A stretch of DNA of 64,000 nt from Rhodobacteraceae bacterium 63075 (GCA_003417655.1 QVMW01000001.1:124001-188000), one strand, 5' to 3'. Counted from the stretch's first letter, positions 27,501 through 36,406 are shown. Made by a program: numbers and translations. The notes: generated from the letters alone by a model not told the origin.

Positions 27501-28179
27501 CGGCAAGCATGTCCTCGGCGCGGGTGATGCCTTCTGGCGAGCCGACATCGCACCATTCGCCGTCATAGGCGATGCCGTAGAGCCGACCTTCGTCCATCAG
27601 CGCGTTCCAGACAAGGTTGAGTGAAAAAACACGCTCGGGCATCGCTGCGGTCAGCGCCGGGTCGATGATCTGGGCGCCGGAATAGACGAGGCCGGGGCCA
27701 CGTGTCAGCCTCCCGTTCTCGGCGAGGACGAAATCGCCCTCACCTTTGTGCCCTCTTGCGCGCTCTTTCGGCACGAGCAGGAGGAGCGCTCCCATATCCT
27801 CGGGGCGCCAGGCTGCGGCGAGCTGTTCCAGAGGGTTGGGACCTTTCCAGATGGCATCGGAATTGAGCGTGAAAGCGGGGCCCGTGCCAAGCGCGCCCTG
27901 CGCATTCTTGAGGCCGCCGCCCGTGTCGAGAATATCGGGCGATTCGTCTATCAGCGTCACGGCGCGGCCCGAGAGGTGGCTTTCGAGCACATGCGAAAGA
28001 TAGTGTGTGTTGATGACGGTTCTGCTTGGCGATACGGGCCGCGCAAGGTCGAGCGCGTGGTCGATCAGCGGCTTGCCCGCGACTTCGATCATCGGCTTTG
28101 GCCGCGTCTTCGTGAGCGCGCCCATGCGCGTGCCGAAACCGGCGGCGAATATCATCAGGGCGTCGGGATCGTTCCGCAT
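27487..28179 (-). CDS. murU: N-acetylmuramate-1-phosphate uridylyltransferase MurU-like
   Basis: 230 residues from MRNDPDALMIFAAGFGTRMG. A much longer open frame upstream is inside amgK and is not coding. The nucleotidyltransferase signature AAGFGTRMGALT and KPMIEVAGKPLIDHALD are clear. MurU converts MurNAc-1-phosphate to UDP-MurNAc in the peptidoglycan recycling bypass that avoids MurA. Its direct partner AmgK is immediately upstream, overlapping 25 bases, which makes the pairing strong. Confidence 0.9.
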   Translation of the reverse strand: MRNDPDALMIFAAGFGTRMGALTKTRPKPMIEVAGKPLIDHALDLARPVSPSRTVINTHYLSHVLESHLSGRAVTLIDESPDILDTGGGLKNAQGALGTGPAFTLNSDAIWKGPNPLEQLAAAWRPEDMGALLLLVPKERARGHKGEGDFVLAENGRLTRGPGLVYSGAQIIDPALTAAMPERVFSLNLVWNALMDEGRLYGIAYDGEWCDVGSPEGITRAEDMLADDPV

Positions 28180-29171
28180 GCGTCTTTCAGCCTGTTCAGG
28201 TGATCTTGGGTCGGTTCGGGCAGGTCGTTCAGCAGCTTGGAGCGGACGCTGGACAGGGCGGGATGGGCCAGATCGCGCTCGAGATAGTGCCAGACCCGGG
28301 GGATGAAATCGATGTAGTGCGGCTTGCAGAAATGCAGCGAAAGCCGCGCAAAGACGCCGAGAATGCGCAGGTTGCGCTGGGCCCCGAGGAGCGCATAGGC
28401 TGTTTCGAATGCCTGCCTGTCGATGTCGCGGGTGACGCAGTAATGCGCGATCATGCCGTCTTCGAGCTCGGCGGGAACGTCGCACCGCGCGTCTTGCAGC
28501 AGGGAGACGAGATCATAGGCCGGATGGCCCAGCATGGCATCCTGGAAATCCAGCAACCCGACTCGCGCCGTGCCCTTGCGCTCGGGCAGCCAGAGGAGAT
28601 TTTCCGCATGGTAGTCACGCTGGATCAGAACCGAGAGATCGGTGATGTGCGCCTCGAGCAGATCTCGGAAGGCCGATTGGAAGGCTTCGGCCTCACAGCG
28701 CTTTTCATCGGTGCCTGCTGCTGCATACCAGCGGTATGACAGCGCCGCCAATTCGGCCATGACGTCCGCGTCATAGACTTTCAACCCACTGGGCGGCTCG
28801 GCGGCATGAAGCGCCAGGAGCACGTCGGTTGCGGCGGTGTAGAGCGAGGTTTCGAGCTCGGGCTGGTCCGGGATGACACGGGCGAAGAGCGCATCTCCGA
28901 GGTCTTCGAGCAACAGGAAGCCATTGACCGGGTCCGATGCGAGAATCCGGGGCGCGGACAGGCCGAGGCCTTCGAGGTGCTCGGCGATATGCATGAAAGG
29001 GCGCACGTCTTCCCCTTTCTCGGGCGGCGCATCCATCAGGACGGCCGGGGCCCCATCCAGCGAGAGCCTTTCGTATCGGCGGTTTGAAGCATCGCCCGCC
29101 AGGGGAACGCGGTGGGCAGTCTCCCAGCCGGCCCCGGCAAGAAAGGCGCGCGCCAGCTCACCACGGGTCAT
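28155..29171 (-). CDS. amgK: Anomeric N-acetylmuramate/N-acetylglucosamine kinase AmgK-like (APH fold)
   Basis: 338 residues from MTRGELARAFLAGAGWETAH, overlapping tsaE by four bases. Kinase features: GDASNRRYERL (ATP loop), IQRDYHAENLLWLP (catalytic Asp and Asn), LLDFQDAMLGHPAYDLVSLL (metal Asp). It phosphorylates MurNAc at C1 to supply MurU. The long reading that starts 48 codons earlier lies in tsaE. Identification rests on the APH fold plus the adjacent murU. Confidence 0.9.
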   Translation of the reverse strand: MTRGELARAFLAGAGWETAHRVPLAGDASNRRYERLSLDGAPAVLMDAPPEKGEDVRPFMHIAEHLEGLGLSAPRILASDPVNGFLLLEDLGDALFARVIPDQPELETSLYTAATDVLLALHAAEPPSGLKVYDADVMAELAALSYRWYAAAGTDEKRCEAEAFQSAFRDLLEAHITDLSVLIQRDYHAENLLWLPERKGTARVGLLDFQDAMLGHPAYDLVSLLQDARCDVPAELEDGMIAHYCVTRDIDRQAFETAYALLGAQRNLRILGVFARLSLHFCKPHYIDFIPRVWHYLERDLAHPALSSVRSKLLNDLPEPTQDHLNRLKDACGTIPTP

Positions 29172-29644
29172 GCAGCGGCCTCCAGTGCCGCGATCTCCGC
29201 CCGGCGGCTTTCCGGCCCTGAGAGCACGAGGGCGCGCTGGCCTTCTGTCTCGGTGAGTTCCAGCTTGACGCGCAGCGCGTCTTCCGGCGCGAGATCGCTC
29301 AGCCGGTCGGGCCATTCGACGAGGCAGAGCGCGTCTTCGAAGGCGTCGGTGAGCCCGAGCTCGACAAGCTCAGCAGGGTCGGTCAGCCTGTAGAGGTCTG
29401 CATGCCAGATGTCGCAATCGGGGGTTTCGTAGACCTGGACCAGCGTGAATGTCGGCGACGGGACATCCTCTGGAACAGCAAGGCGTGATTGTATGAGCGC
29501 GCGGGCGAAGTGGGTCTTTCCAGCTCCGATGCTGCCTTCAAGCAAGAGAACATCGCCTGCCTTCAAGTGCTGGCCGAGAGCCCGGGCAAACTCGGCAGTG
29601 TGCTCGGGAGAGCGCATCAGGAAGGAACGTTGAAAGCTGCCCAT
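29168..29644 (-). CDS. tsaE: tRNA threonylcarbamoyladenosine biosynthesis ATPase TsaE
   Basis: 158 residues with P-loop EGSIGAGKTHFARALI, the SPTFTLVQVYE segment and HADLYRL as in TsaE. It cycles ATP to drive TsaB-TsaD in making t6A37 on ANN-decoding tRNAs. TsaD is at 41071. The start is uncertain: ATG at 29644 was preferred, but a GTG ten codons earlier and an ATG nine codons later are possible; none has a clear ribosome site. The divL-like gene lies upstream. Confidence 0.93.
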   Translation of the reverse strand: MGSFQRSFLMRSPEHTAEFARALGQHLKAGDVLLLEGSIGAGKTHFARALIQSRLAVPEDVPSPTFTLVQVYETPDCDIWHADLYRLTDPAELVELGLTDAFEDALCLVEWPDRLSDLAPEDALRVKLELTETEGQRALVLSGPESRRAEIAALEAAA

Positions 29645-29685
29645 GGCGCGAAAATGGCGCGCGGCGAAGGTCACTGCAAGCAGAT

Positions 29686-31266
29686 TCAGCCTGTGCTTTC
29701 CAATCCTGCCGCTTCGTTGCCACGCGACGAATCCGGCAGCTCGGAAGTGTATAGCGTCACAAGGTTTGCCGCGCCATCATGTGAACGGACAGAGTAGCGC
29801 AGGCTCCGCCCGTCTTTCAGCGCGAACACGCCGGTGGCCTCGGCCTTCCCCGAGGGTTGCCTGGAAAGCAGTTTGCGCAGAACGCCGATTTCGACCCGCG
29901 CCTGCCAGAGGCGCAGGATGGACGTTGCTGTATGAGCCGTGGGGCTTGCATCTTCTGCGAGGCCGACAAGGTTTCTGAACGCCTTGTTCCAGAGCAGGAC
30001 CGCGCCGCCATTGTCGAAGGCGATGACGGCGTCTTGCATATTGTCCAGCACCGAGTTGCTCAACTCGATCTGTCCGCGAAAACGCTGCGTGAGAGACATT
30101 TCGACACTTATGTCCTCGATCAGTATGGCGATGGCGCCGTCCGGATGTGGCCTGCCGACGATCCTGTAGGTCAGGCCATTGGGCAGATGCCAGGTCTCCT
30201 GGTAGCGGCCATCTGCTGACTTTACGACGAGATCGGCGATCTGCCTGCGCCAGGAGGAATAGTCCTTGGGTTCCGGCATGATCCGGTTGTCGCGCAAACG
30301 GTCGAAGAAGCTTTGGAGCGTCGGCTGTGCCGAGAGAAAATGCGCCGGAAGGCCTGTCAGGTCCAGGAGCGCCGGGTTGAACAGGACGAGCCGCCTGTCG
30401 CGGGCGAAGATGGCGAGGCCGGTCGAGAGCTGCGCAAAGGTCTTCGCGAGCGTCTGGACGAAATTGCGCTGCGCGGTTTCGGCGCTGATGAGGTTGTCGA
30501 CATTGATCGCGGTATGAAAGATCCGGTCTTCGTCAATCTCGACTGACGTTATGTCATACCAGTGAACGGCCTTCTCGGCATTGCCCAGCGTGATTGAGAC
30601 GCGGGTTTCCGACCCTTTGAGCGTATTGCCGATCTTGAAGCTGAAAAGGGGGCCAGCCTCGCTGCCGTGTTCATCGCTGGCCCTGCAATCTTCCTCGAGA
30701 CGCTTGTAGGCGCGATTGGACCAGATCATCTCTCCATCCCGTGTGGTGGTCCAGATCGGGTGAGATATCTTGCCGATCGTTGAAAGCGTGTTCCCGAGCT
30801 CGGCGCGGTGAAGAAAGGCGCGATGACGATCAGCAGTGGAAAGCGGTGTCTTTTCGACGATCTGGATATCGCAGGAGTCGTTCCGTGAGCGGATTTCGAG
30901 AGAGGCCTGGTCCTCGGGATACGAGGCCCGGACATGCTCGACAGCCTCGTCATCGCTTCTACGACTTTCATAGATCTCTTCAAGTGTGGTGGGGACGGTC
31001 TGGAAGCGCGGCCCGAAGGCGGCTCTCACATGAGGCCAAGAGACCTCGGATGCTCGGTCGAGCTCGAGGGCTTCCAGGGCTGCGGCGCTGGCGCGCGTGC
31101 AATCCTGCCCTTCGAAGCGAAGCCGGACGCGGTCGGCCTCGCCGGGAGTCTCTTCAGGACTCTTCGCCAAGGCGGCCTTTCGCGGATGGCGCGCGAAATG
31201 GAGCGCCATTGCGGCCGCCAAGCTCCCGGCGATGAGAACGGCGAGGAAATCGACGAATGTAAACAA
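29686..31266 (-). CDS. divL: Kinase-less DivL-like PAS-domain protein
   Basis: 526 residues. One N-terminal membrane helix (about 2-24) is followed by a PAS-like region, a second PAS near 155-240 (ISHPIWTTTRDGEMIWSNRA) and more PAS units at about 275-385 and 395-500 (ILEDISVEMS linker, DAVIAFDNGGAVLLWNKAF). It ends without an H-box or HATPase domain. Position upstream of tsaE-amgK-murU-addB-addA matches the divL locus known from Caulobacter and relatives, and a kinase-less DivL PAS protein acts in the CtrA pathway of Rhodobacter. The start is TTG, with GAGG six bases upstream and an in-frame TGA just before it. The DivL name is an inference from synteny. Confidence 0.75.
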   Translation of the reverse strand: MFTFVDFLAVLIAGSLAAAMALHFARHPRKAALAKSPEETPGEADRVRLRFEGQDCTRASAAALEALELDRASEVSWPHVRAAFGPRFQTVPTTLEEIYESRRSDDEAVEHVRASYPEDQASLEIRSRNDSCDIQIVEKTPLSTADRHRAFLHRAELGNTLSTIGKISHPIWTTTRDGEMIWSNRAYKRLEEDCRASDEHGSEAGPLFSFKIGNTLKGSETRVSITLGNAEKAVHWYDITSVEIDEDRIFHTAINVDNLISAETAQRNFVQTLAKTFAQLSTGLAIFARDRRLVLFNPALLDLTGLPAHFLSAQPTLQSFFDRLRDNRIMPEPKDYSSWRRQIADLVVKSADGRYQETWHLPNGLTYRIVGRPHPDGAIAILIEDISVEMSLTQRFRGQIELSNSVLDNMQDAVIAFDNGGAVLLWNKAFRNLVGLAEDASPTAHTATSILRLWQARVEIGVLRKLLSRQPSGKAEATGVFALKDGRSLRYSVRSHDGAANLVTLYTSELPDSSRGNEAAGLESTG

Positions 31267-31310
31267 TAGGAGCCTCGTTCAGGTGAGGCGTTCAAAGTGG
31301 ATCGAAAAGG

Positions 31311-31326
31311 TTAACCGCGCGTTAAC
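31311..31326. promoter_or_regulatory. CtrA-type site upstream of the divL-like gene
   Basis: TTAA, seven bases, TTAAC (TTAACCGCGCGTTAAC) exactly matches the TTAA-N7-TTAAC CtrA consensus and is nearly palindromic. It lies 45 to 60 bases before the TTG start of the leftward gene, in the 158-base gap to regB. That gap shows nothing else. Confidence 0.7.
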
Positions 31327-31424
31327 CCGTGACCTCTTTCCAAGCGCCTCGCCATTGACCCGGGTGATCGGAACAGGGCGAGGCGCGCGCCGCCAGAAGA
31401 AGCAATGCAGGTTCCCGGAAAGCC

Positions 31425-32819
31425 CTAGCCGGTGATCGGGCTGTTCTCGCCCAGCTGAACGCGCCCTTGCGACTGGTCCACCTGAACGGCCTTGGCGGGC
31501 CATTTGACGACAACAAGCGCACCGCTTCGCGCGGCGTCCGGCCCCGGCCCGTTGGCGAAGCTCAGCTCGGCACCGCTGCGCTCGAGCAGTGTCTTGGCGA
31601 TGAACAGGCCAAGCCCCATCCCCTCGTAGGCGGTGTTTCTCGCGCGCTCTTTCGCGTTCCTCCGCCGGCGCATGAAGGGGTCGCCGATCCGGCCGAGGAT
31701 ACTGGGGGGAAACCCGCGACCGTCATCCTGGATGCGGATCGTGATCGTCTCACTGCTCCAGCTCGTTTCGATCCAGACCTCGCTCCGCGCAAAGTCGACG
31801 GCGTTCTGAATCAGGTTCCTGATCCCGTGAATGATCTCGGGTTTGCGATAGATTTCGGGCTGCGCTGTGCCGTCGATGCTCGCTTCTTCGAGGTGAACGG
31901 TCTTGCCGCGGCTCACATGCGGGTTCGCCGCGTCCTCGACGACGGCGCAAACCGGCGCTTGCCGCAGGTACAGATCGTCTTTTCCCGCGCGGCCCATGGA
32001 GCGGAGAATGTCGCGGCAGCGGTCGGCCTGGTCATGGATGAGCCTGATGTCTTCGTGCACCTCCGAATCCTGCGGAAAGTCGCTCATCAGCTCCGAACTC
32101 GTCAGCTTGATCGTGGCCAGCGGCGTGCCGAGCTCATGGGCCGCCGCGGCGACGACACCGCCGAGATCCGTCAGCTTCTGTTCCCGGGACAGCGCCAGCT
32201 GCGCGGCCTGGAACGCTTCGCTCATGGCGTTGGCGTCAGAGGCGATCCGCCGGACATAGACGCCAAGGAAAACGACGGCGATGACCACGGCAACCCATGT
32301 TCCGAAGATGAAGGTCTCGGGGATGCGCATGATGAAGCCTTGCTCCGTGCGCAGCGGGAAATAGAACTGCGTAAGCACGGACGCCATGATCAGGGTGATC
32401 AATCCGAGCGTTATGGTGCTTCTGCTCGACAGGACAGCGGCAGAAACCGCAACAGGGCCGACGATCAGGATCGAGAACGGGTTGTTGAGCCCGCCCGCCA
32501 GGAAGAGCAACGCGCCAAGCTGGAGCAGGTCGAACAGAACCATGAAGAAATTCTCGCGCTCCGACAGGCGCCGGTTCTTGGGGAAAACGAACATGGCAAC
32601 GAGATTTGCCAGGACCGAAGCGCCGATGACGAGGTAGAACAGCCCGGTCTCAAACTGCATCTGGTAGTAGCGCTGGGCGACGAAGAGCGCGGTGAGCTGG
32701 CCGAAGACGGCTGTCCACCGCAGCCATATGATCGTGCGCAGACGGATATAGTTGCCGCGACGTTGTGCCTCGGGCGTGGTGACCGCGGGCTGGCTCGTAT
32801 CACTGGCATTTGCTGTCAT
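31425..32819 (-). CDS. regB: Redox sensor histidine kinase RegB (PrrB/ActS)
   Basis: 464 residues. Six hydrophobic helices cover about 25-190. The ubiquinone-site motif GGLNNPF is at 109-115, the phospho-acceptor His228 in AAHELGTP, and redox Cys268 in DQADRCRDILRS. HATPase motifs NLIQNAVDFA, DDGRGFP and GMGLGLFIAK follow. It phosphorylates RegA under low oxygen and governs photosynthesis, carbon and nitrogen fixation and respiration in relatives. It is divergent from senC-regA, with 72 bases between. Confidence 0.97.
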   Translation of the reverse strand: MTANASDTSQPAVTTPEAQRRGNYIRLRTIIWLRWTAVFGQLTALFVAQRYYQMQFETGLFYLVIGASVLANLVAMFVFPKNRRLSERENFFMVLFDLLQLGALLFLAGGLNNPFSILIVGPVAVSAAVLSSRSTITLGLITLIMASVLTQFYFPLRTEQGFIMRIPETFIFGTWVAVVIAVVFLGVYVRRIASDANAMSEAFQAAQLALSREQKLTDLGGVVAAAAHELGTPLATIKLTSSELMSDFPQDSEVHEDIRLIHDQADRCRDILRSMGRAGKDDLYLRQAPVCAVVEDAANPHVSRGKTVHLEEASIDGTAQPEIYRKPEIIHGIRNLIQNAVDFARSEVWIETSWSSETITIRIQDDGRGFPPSILGRIGDPFMRRRRNAKERARNTAYEGMGLGLFIAKTLLERSGAELSFANGPGPDAARSGALVVVKWPAKAVQVDQSQGRVQLGENSPITG

Positions 32820-32891
32820 TACACACCATCTTGTCTTGCGAATGTGCGGGTTTTGGCAGAATGCGTAGATTAACCGGGGAAAGGAAGAACA

Positions 32892-33527
32892 ATGTCACGT
32901 AACTTGATGGTCTGGATTGGAGCGGGTGCCGTGGCCGTGCTTTTGGCAGGCACGTTCCTCTTCACGCAGTTCGGCGCAAGCGATGATCCCCTGGCGCAAT
33001 GCCGCAACGGCGTCGTCGCGGGCGGTTCGGACGCGATCGGCGGACCCTTCGAGCTGGTGGACGAAACCGGCAGGACCGTCACCGACGAGGATGTCATCAC
33101 CAAGCCGACACTGGTCTATTTCGGATATACATTCTGCCCAGATGTCTGCCCGCTCGACACGCAGCGCAATGGCGAAGCCGTAACGCTTCTGGAGGAGCGT
33201 GGTTATGACGTGGGTTCGCTCTTCATATCGATCGATCCGGAGCGCGACACGCCCGAGGCGCTCGCGGAGTTCACCGACGTGATGCATCCTGACATGATCG
33301 GGCTGACTGGCACTCCTGAGCAGGTGAAGGCGGCGAGCCAGGCCTACCGCACCTACTTCAAGAAGCAGGAACCCGAGGAAGGCGACGAAGAGTTTTATCT
33401 CGTGGATCACTCCACCTTCACCTACCTCGTCACGCAGGAGGATGGTTTCATCGATTTCTTCCGGCGCGAGGAATCCCCCGGGCAGATGGCGGATCGCGTA
33501 CAGTGTTTCATCGACAACCTGGAGTGA
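32892..33527 (+). CDS. senC: SCO1/SenC/PrrC copper chaperone
   Basis: 211 residues. An N-terminal membrane anchor (about 5-25) precedes a periplasmic thioredoxin fold with CPDVCP (Cys82, Cys86) and copper-ligand His173 in VDHSTF. SCO proteins deliver copper to the CuA site of cytochrome oxidase; in Rhodobacter SenC/PrrC also affects RegB/PrrB signalling. It lies between regB and regA as in Rhodobacter. It begins with GGAAAGGA ribosome-site bases upstream. Confidence 0.96.
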   Translation: MSRNLMVWIGAGAVAVLLAGTFLFTQFGASDDPLAQCRNGVVAGGSDAIGGPFELVDETGRTVTDEDVITKPTLVYFGYTFCPDVCPLDTQRNGEAVTLLEERGYDVGSLFISIDPERDTPEALAEFTDVMHPDMIGLTGTPEQVKAASQAYRTYFKKQEPEEGDEEFYLVDHSTFTYLVTQEDGFIDFFRREESPGQMADRVQCFIDNLE

Positions 33528-33563
33528 TCCGTTGCAGCGTGATTGATCCAAGCTGGTTTGACG

Positions 33564-33589
33564 GCAGTATAGTCCCAACGTAATACTGC
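33564..33589. repeat. Inverted repeat in the senC-regA gap
   Basis: GCAGTAT, 12 bases, ATACTGC: a perfect 7-bp dyad about 35 bases before the regA GTG. It could be an operator or an mRNA hairpin separating senC from regA. No T-run follows. Confidence 0.5.
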
Positions 33590-33624
33590 GAATGAACGCC
33601 GCGCGAACAGTTAGGGAAGTCATC

Positions 33625-34176
33625 GTGTCAGAACAGCCTCTCAATATAGGTGCGGACAAGTCCCTTTTGCTTGTCGATGATGACGAACCGTTCCTGAGGC
33701 GCCTTGCGAAGGCGATGGAGAAGCGCGGATTCGAAGTCGAGACAGCCTCGTCTGTAGCCGCTGGCAAGGCCTTCGCAACCGCGCGCCCCCCGGCCTATGC
33801 GGTGTGCGACCTGCGCCTGGAGGATGGAAACGGCCTCGATGTCGTCGAGGTGGTCCGCTCGAAGCGCCCGGATAGCCGTGTTGTCGTGCTGACAGGCTAC
33901 GGAGCCATTGCGACCGCCGTTGCGGCCGTGAAGATCGGGGCGATGGACTATCTTTCGAAGCCCGCAGACGCCAATGACATCACCAACGCACTACTGGCAT
34001 CCGATGACGAGCTGCCGCCGCCACCGGAGAACCCGATGAGCGCCGAGAGAGTGCGCTGGGAGCATATCCAGCGTGTCTACGAGCTGTGTGACCGCAATGT
34101 GAGCGAGACCGCGCGCAGGCTCAACATGCACCGCAGGACCCTCCAGCGCATCCTGGCCAAGCGCAGTCCGAAGTAA
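33625..34176 (+). CDS. regA: Redox response regulator RegA (PrrA/ActR)
   Basis: 183 residues. The GTG start (VSEQPLNIGADKSLLLVDD) has AGGGAAG about seven bases upstream and fits RegA length. An ATG eleven codons earlier is less likely. The receiver has acidic D18-D20, phospho-acceptor Asp62 in VCDLRLEDG and Lys in YLSKPAD. The C-terminal Fis-type helix-turn-helix is ETARRLNMHRRTLQRIL. It is the partner of RegB. Where Rhodobacter has hvrA next, this genome has a GT61 gene that begins at the base after the regA stop. Confidence 0.97.
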   Translation: MSEQPLNIGADKSLLLVDDDEPFLRRLAKAMEKRGFEVETASSVAAGKAFATARPPAYAVCDLRLEDGNGLDVVEVVRSKRPDSRVVVLTGYGAIATAVAAVKIGAMDYLSKPADANDITNALLASDDELPPPPENPMSAERVRWEHIQRVYELCDRNVSETARRLNMHRRTLQRILAKRSPK

Positions 34177-35238
34177 GTGACGAAGAACCCGACCCTGCCG
34201 CCCAATCCCCGCGGGGGGTGGTCGCAATCCGTTGTCACGCTGAGCCCTGCGCTTGTCGCTCCACCGGAAACCTCCAAAGGCCTCATTCTGCGCACCGCTG
34301 TCTTTGACGCGAACGGAAAACCGGAGCCATACGCGGCCACATGGCGCCGTGATGTTCCGATCACCGAAGCTCCGCAGAGCCCGCCAGTTCCCAAGCAAAG
34401 GCTTGAAGGCCAGTGGCTCTGGGGCGGAGTGCTCTACCATCAGTTTGGCCATTTCCAGGTCGAGAGCATCGCCCGATTGTGGGCTTTGCGCAGGTTTAGA
34501 GACGAAATCAGGGGTGTTCTCTTCGTCGCGCGCGATGGCAATACCGAGGTTCTCGACTACGAGAAGCGTTATCTGGAGCTCTTGGGATGTGACCTGCCGA
34601 TAAGGGTTTGCGAGGTGCCGACCCAAGTCCAGTCACTCGTTGTTCCGGGCCAAGGCTTCGGGCTTGGATCGATTTCTGGCGGGACACGGGTCTTCAGGCG
34701 GTTCATTTCTCAAGACTTCGCCAGGAACATAGCGCCGGACGGCGCGCCCGACTTGTTCGTCTCACGCTCCCGGCAGCCGCTCGAAAAGGGCGGATTCATC
34801 GGCGAAGAGGTCCTTGATGCCCGGATGAGGGACGCGGGCTATGACGTGTTCTGGCCGGAAGACCATGATCTCGACACCCAGATCGCGCGATACAAGGCCG
34901 CGAGACGTGTCGTGGCGCTGGATGGCTCCGCGCTTCACCTCCTTGCGATGGTGGCGCGAAAGATGCAGAAAATCGCCCTTGTTCTGCGCAGAGAGCGGAT
35001 CGCGAGTCGTTCGCTACGCCGCCATCTTACGCGCTTTTCCGGTGTAGCGCCCGTGACGATAAATGCGCTTCGCGGTGAAACAGAGCCTGTTCTGGGAAAG
35101 AAGCGCTCCATCGATGAGCTTGATCTGGACCATGTCGGCCGGGTTTTGAAGCGGCGCGGGTTTCTGCGAAAGAGCCACGAATGGGGGCCGTTGCAATTGG
35201 AGGAGCTGGCTCGGGTCAGCGCAGATCATAGCGCATGA
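34177..35238 (+). CDS. Glycosyltransferase family 61 (DUF563) protein
   Basis: 353 residues from a GTG directly after the regA TAA, so translation is probably coupled. No signal peptide. GT61-type features are VLYHQFGHFQVESIARLW, DLFVSRSRQP, and the late DGSALHLLAMV loop. Acceptor and donor are unknown; a role in surface polysaccharide is likely. The reading frame ends 23 bases inside the GNAT gene on the other strand. Confidence 0.85.
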   Translation: MTKNPTLPPNPRGGWSQSVVTLSPALVAPPETSKGLILRTAVFDANGKPEPYAATWRRDVPITEAPQSPPVPKQRLEGQWLWGGVLYHQFGHFQVESIARLWALRRFRDEIRGVLFVARDGNTEVLDYEKRYLELLGCDLPIRVCEVPTQVQSLVVPGQGFGLGSISGGTRVFRRFISQDFARNIAPDGAPDLFVSRSRQPLEKGGFIGEEVLDARMRDAGYDVFWPEDHDLDTQIARYKAARRVVALDGSALHLLAMVARKMQKIALVLRRERIASRSLRRHLTRFSGVAPVTINALRGETEPVLGKKRSIDELDLDHVGRVLKRRGFLRKSHEWGPLQLEELARVSADHSA

Positions 35239-35668
35239 GGGTCTGCTCCTTCGTGATCTCATATCGTTCGAACCCTCGTGACTGGTAATACACGATGCCG
35301 CCGGTGTTCTCGTGCCGGATGGCGGCGTTGATCCAGTCATAGCCAAGCGCCCTGGCGGCGGGCTCCGTCTTGCTGAACAGGGCAGACCCTATTCCGATCC
35401 GGGCATGGCCCACGCGCGTAAACGTGGCAATGTCACAGGCGCCTTCCGGCAAAGCCGGATGCGGCTCTATCGACTGGAAACCTAGCAGCTCTCCCAGGTC
35501 ACTCTCGGCCACCATCATGGCGGAGTTGGCCGGGTTAGAGACGATCCATGCCTCCATTTCTGCGCGCGATTGCTCCGGCATGGCTGTGGTTCCGCCGAGG
35601 GCGATGATCTCGCCCAGAAGCTCGGCGAGCTGGCGGGCGTCGGCAGGGGTCGCGGGGCGGATAGGCAT
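35216..35668 (-). CDS. GNAT-family N-acetyltransferase
   Basis: 150 residues starting MPIRPATPADARQLAELLG. The acetyl-CoA motif region is ARIGIGSALFSKTEPAARAL, and the end (NTGGIVYYQSRGFER) carries the conserved Tyr and GF of GNATs. The substrate is unknown. Its ATG overlaps the HD-hydrolase stop by one base (TGATG), so the two are co-translated. Confidence 0.88.
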   Translation of the reverse strand: MPIRPATPADARQLAELLGEIIALGGTTAMPEQSRAEMEAWIVSNPANSAMMVAESDLGELLGFQSIEPHPALPEGACDIATFTRVGHARIGIGSALFSKTEPAARALGYDWINAAIRHENTGGIVYYQSRGFERYEITKEQTLMRYDLR

Positions 35669-36276
35669 CAGCCCATATCCGTGAGAAGCCCGTCATGCCG
35701 CGCCGTGAAGTCGGCCCGCACTTCGAGCGGCGGGCGCATTCGAATGGACAGACCTGCAAGAAGCGCGTTGTCGGGTGCGCCGAAGAACTTGTCGGCCTCA
35801 CGGCGTGTGAAGCCGGCAATCTGTGTCGCCTCCAGCCAGGCGGAGATACGGTCGGCCTTCTTGATTTGTCGTTTCACATTTGCCGGTGTCTTCGCGGGCA
35901 GGCCGAAGCGAATGTGGATCGCTGCGGCGAGGCGCTCGTCAAGCTCTTCATAGCCCGGGCCGACAGCCGCCTTCACAGGCGATATCATGTCGCCGATCAC
36001 ATATTCCGGCGCGTCGTGCAGCAGCGCGGCGAGTTTCCATTTGGCCGGGGCCTTGGGTGAAATCCGGGAAAACAGAGCCTCCACCAGCAAGGAATGCTCG
36101 GCAACGGAATAGGCGTAGTCGCCCTCTGTCTGGCCGTTCCAGCGCGCCACGAAGGCAAGCCCGTGCGCGATATCCTCGATCTCGATGTCCATCGGGGTCG
36201 GATCGAGCAGATCAAGCCGCCGGCCAGAGAGCATGCGTTGCCATGCGCGCGCCTGTTTGTGAACTGGTTTCGCCAT
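35668..36276 (-). CDS. HD-domain hydrolase (YfbR-like, probable 5'-nucleotidase)
   Basis: 202 residues from MAKPVHKQARAWQRMLSGRR. A longer frame upstream is not coding. HD metal motif: His in SVAEHSLLV, His-Asp in ALLHDAPEYVIGD, and a distal KKADRISAWLEA. The RLDLLDP and IAHGLAFVARWNGQ segments match YfbR-type HD hydrolases, which act on deoxynucleoside monophosphates. Exact substrate is inferred. It is followed by the GNAT gene. Confidence 0.85.
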   Translation of the reverse strand: MAKPVHKQARAWQRMLSGRRLDLLDPTPMDIEIEDIAHGLAFVARWNGQTEGDYAYSVAEHSLLVEALFSRISPKAPAKWKLAALLHDAPEYVIGDMISPVKAAVGPGYEELDERLAAAIHIRFGLPAKTPANVKRQIKKADRISAWLEATQIAGFTRREADKFFGAPDNALLAGLSIRMRPPLEVRADFTARHDGLLTDMG

Positions 36277-36308
36277 AATTCGCCCTTGCTGGATGCATGC
36301 GCCCTTTT

Positions 36309-36341
36309 CTTGCCACATTTGTTGCGTAATGTAAGGGCAAG
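36309..36341. repeat. Bulged inverted repeat in a divergent promoter region
   Basis: CTTGCCACATT pairs with AATGT-AAG-GGCAAG: 11 bp interrupted by a 3-base bulge, loop of eight. It lies in the 130-base gap between the leftward HD-hydrolase start and the rightward small secreted protein. Either an operator or a hairpin. No coding sequence here. Confidence 0.4.
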
Positions 36342-36406
36342 GATCGGAAAAACCGGTCCATGGCCGAAACGAGCCAGAAATTAAGAGCAGATATCGAGGA
36401 GTTGCC

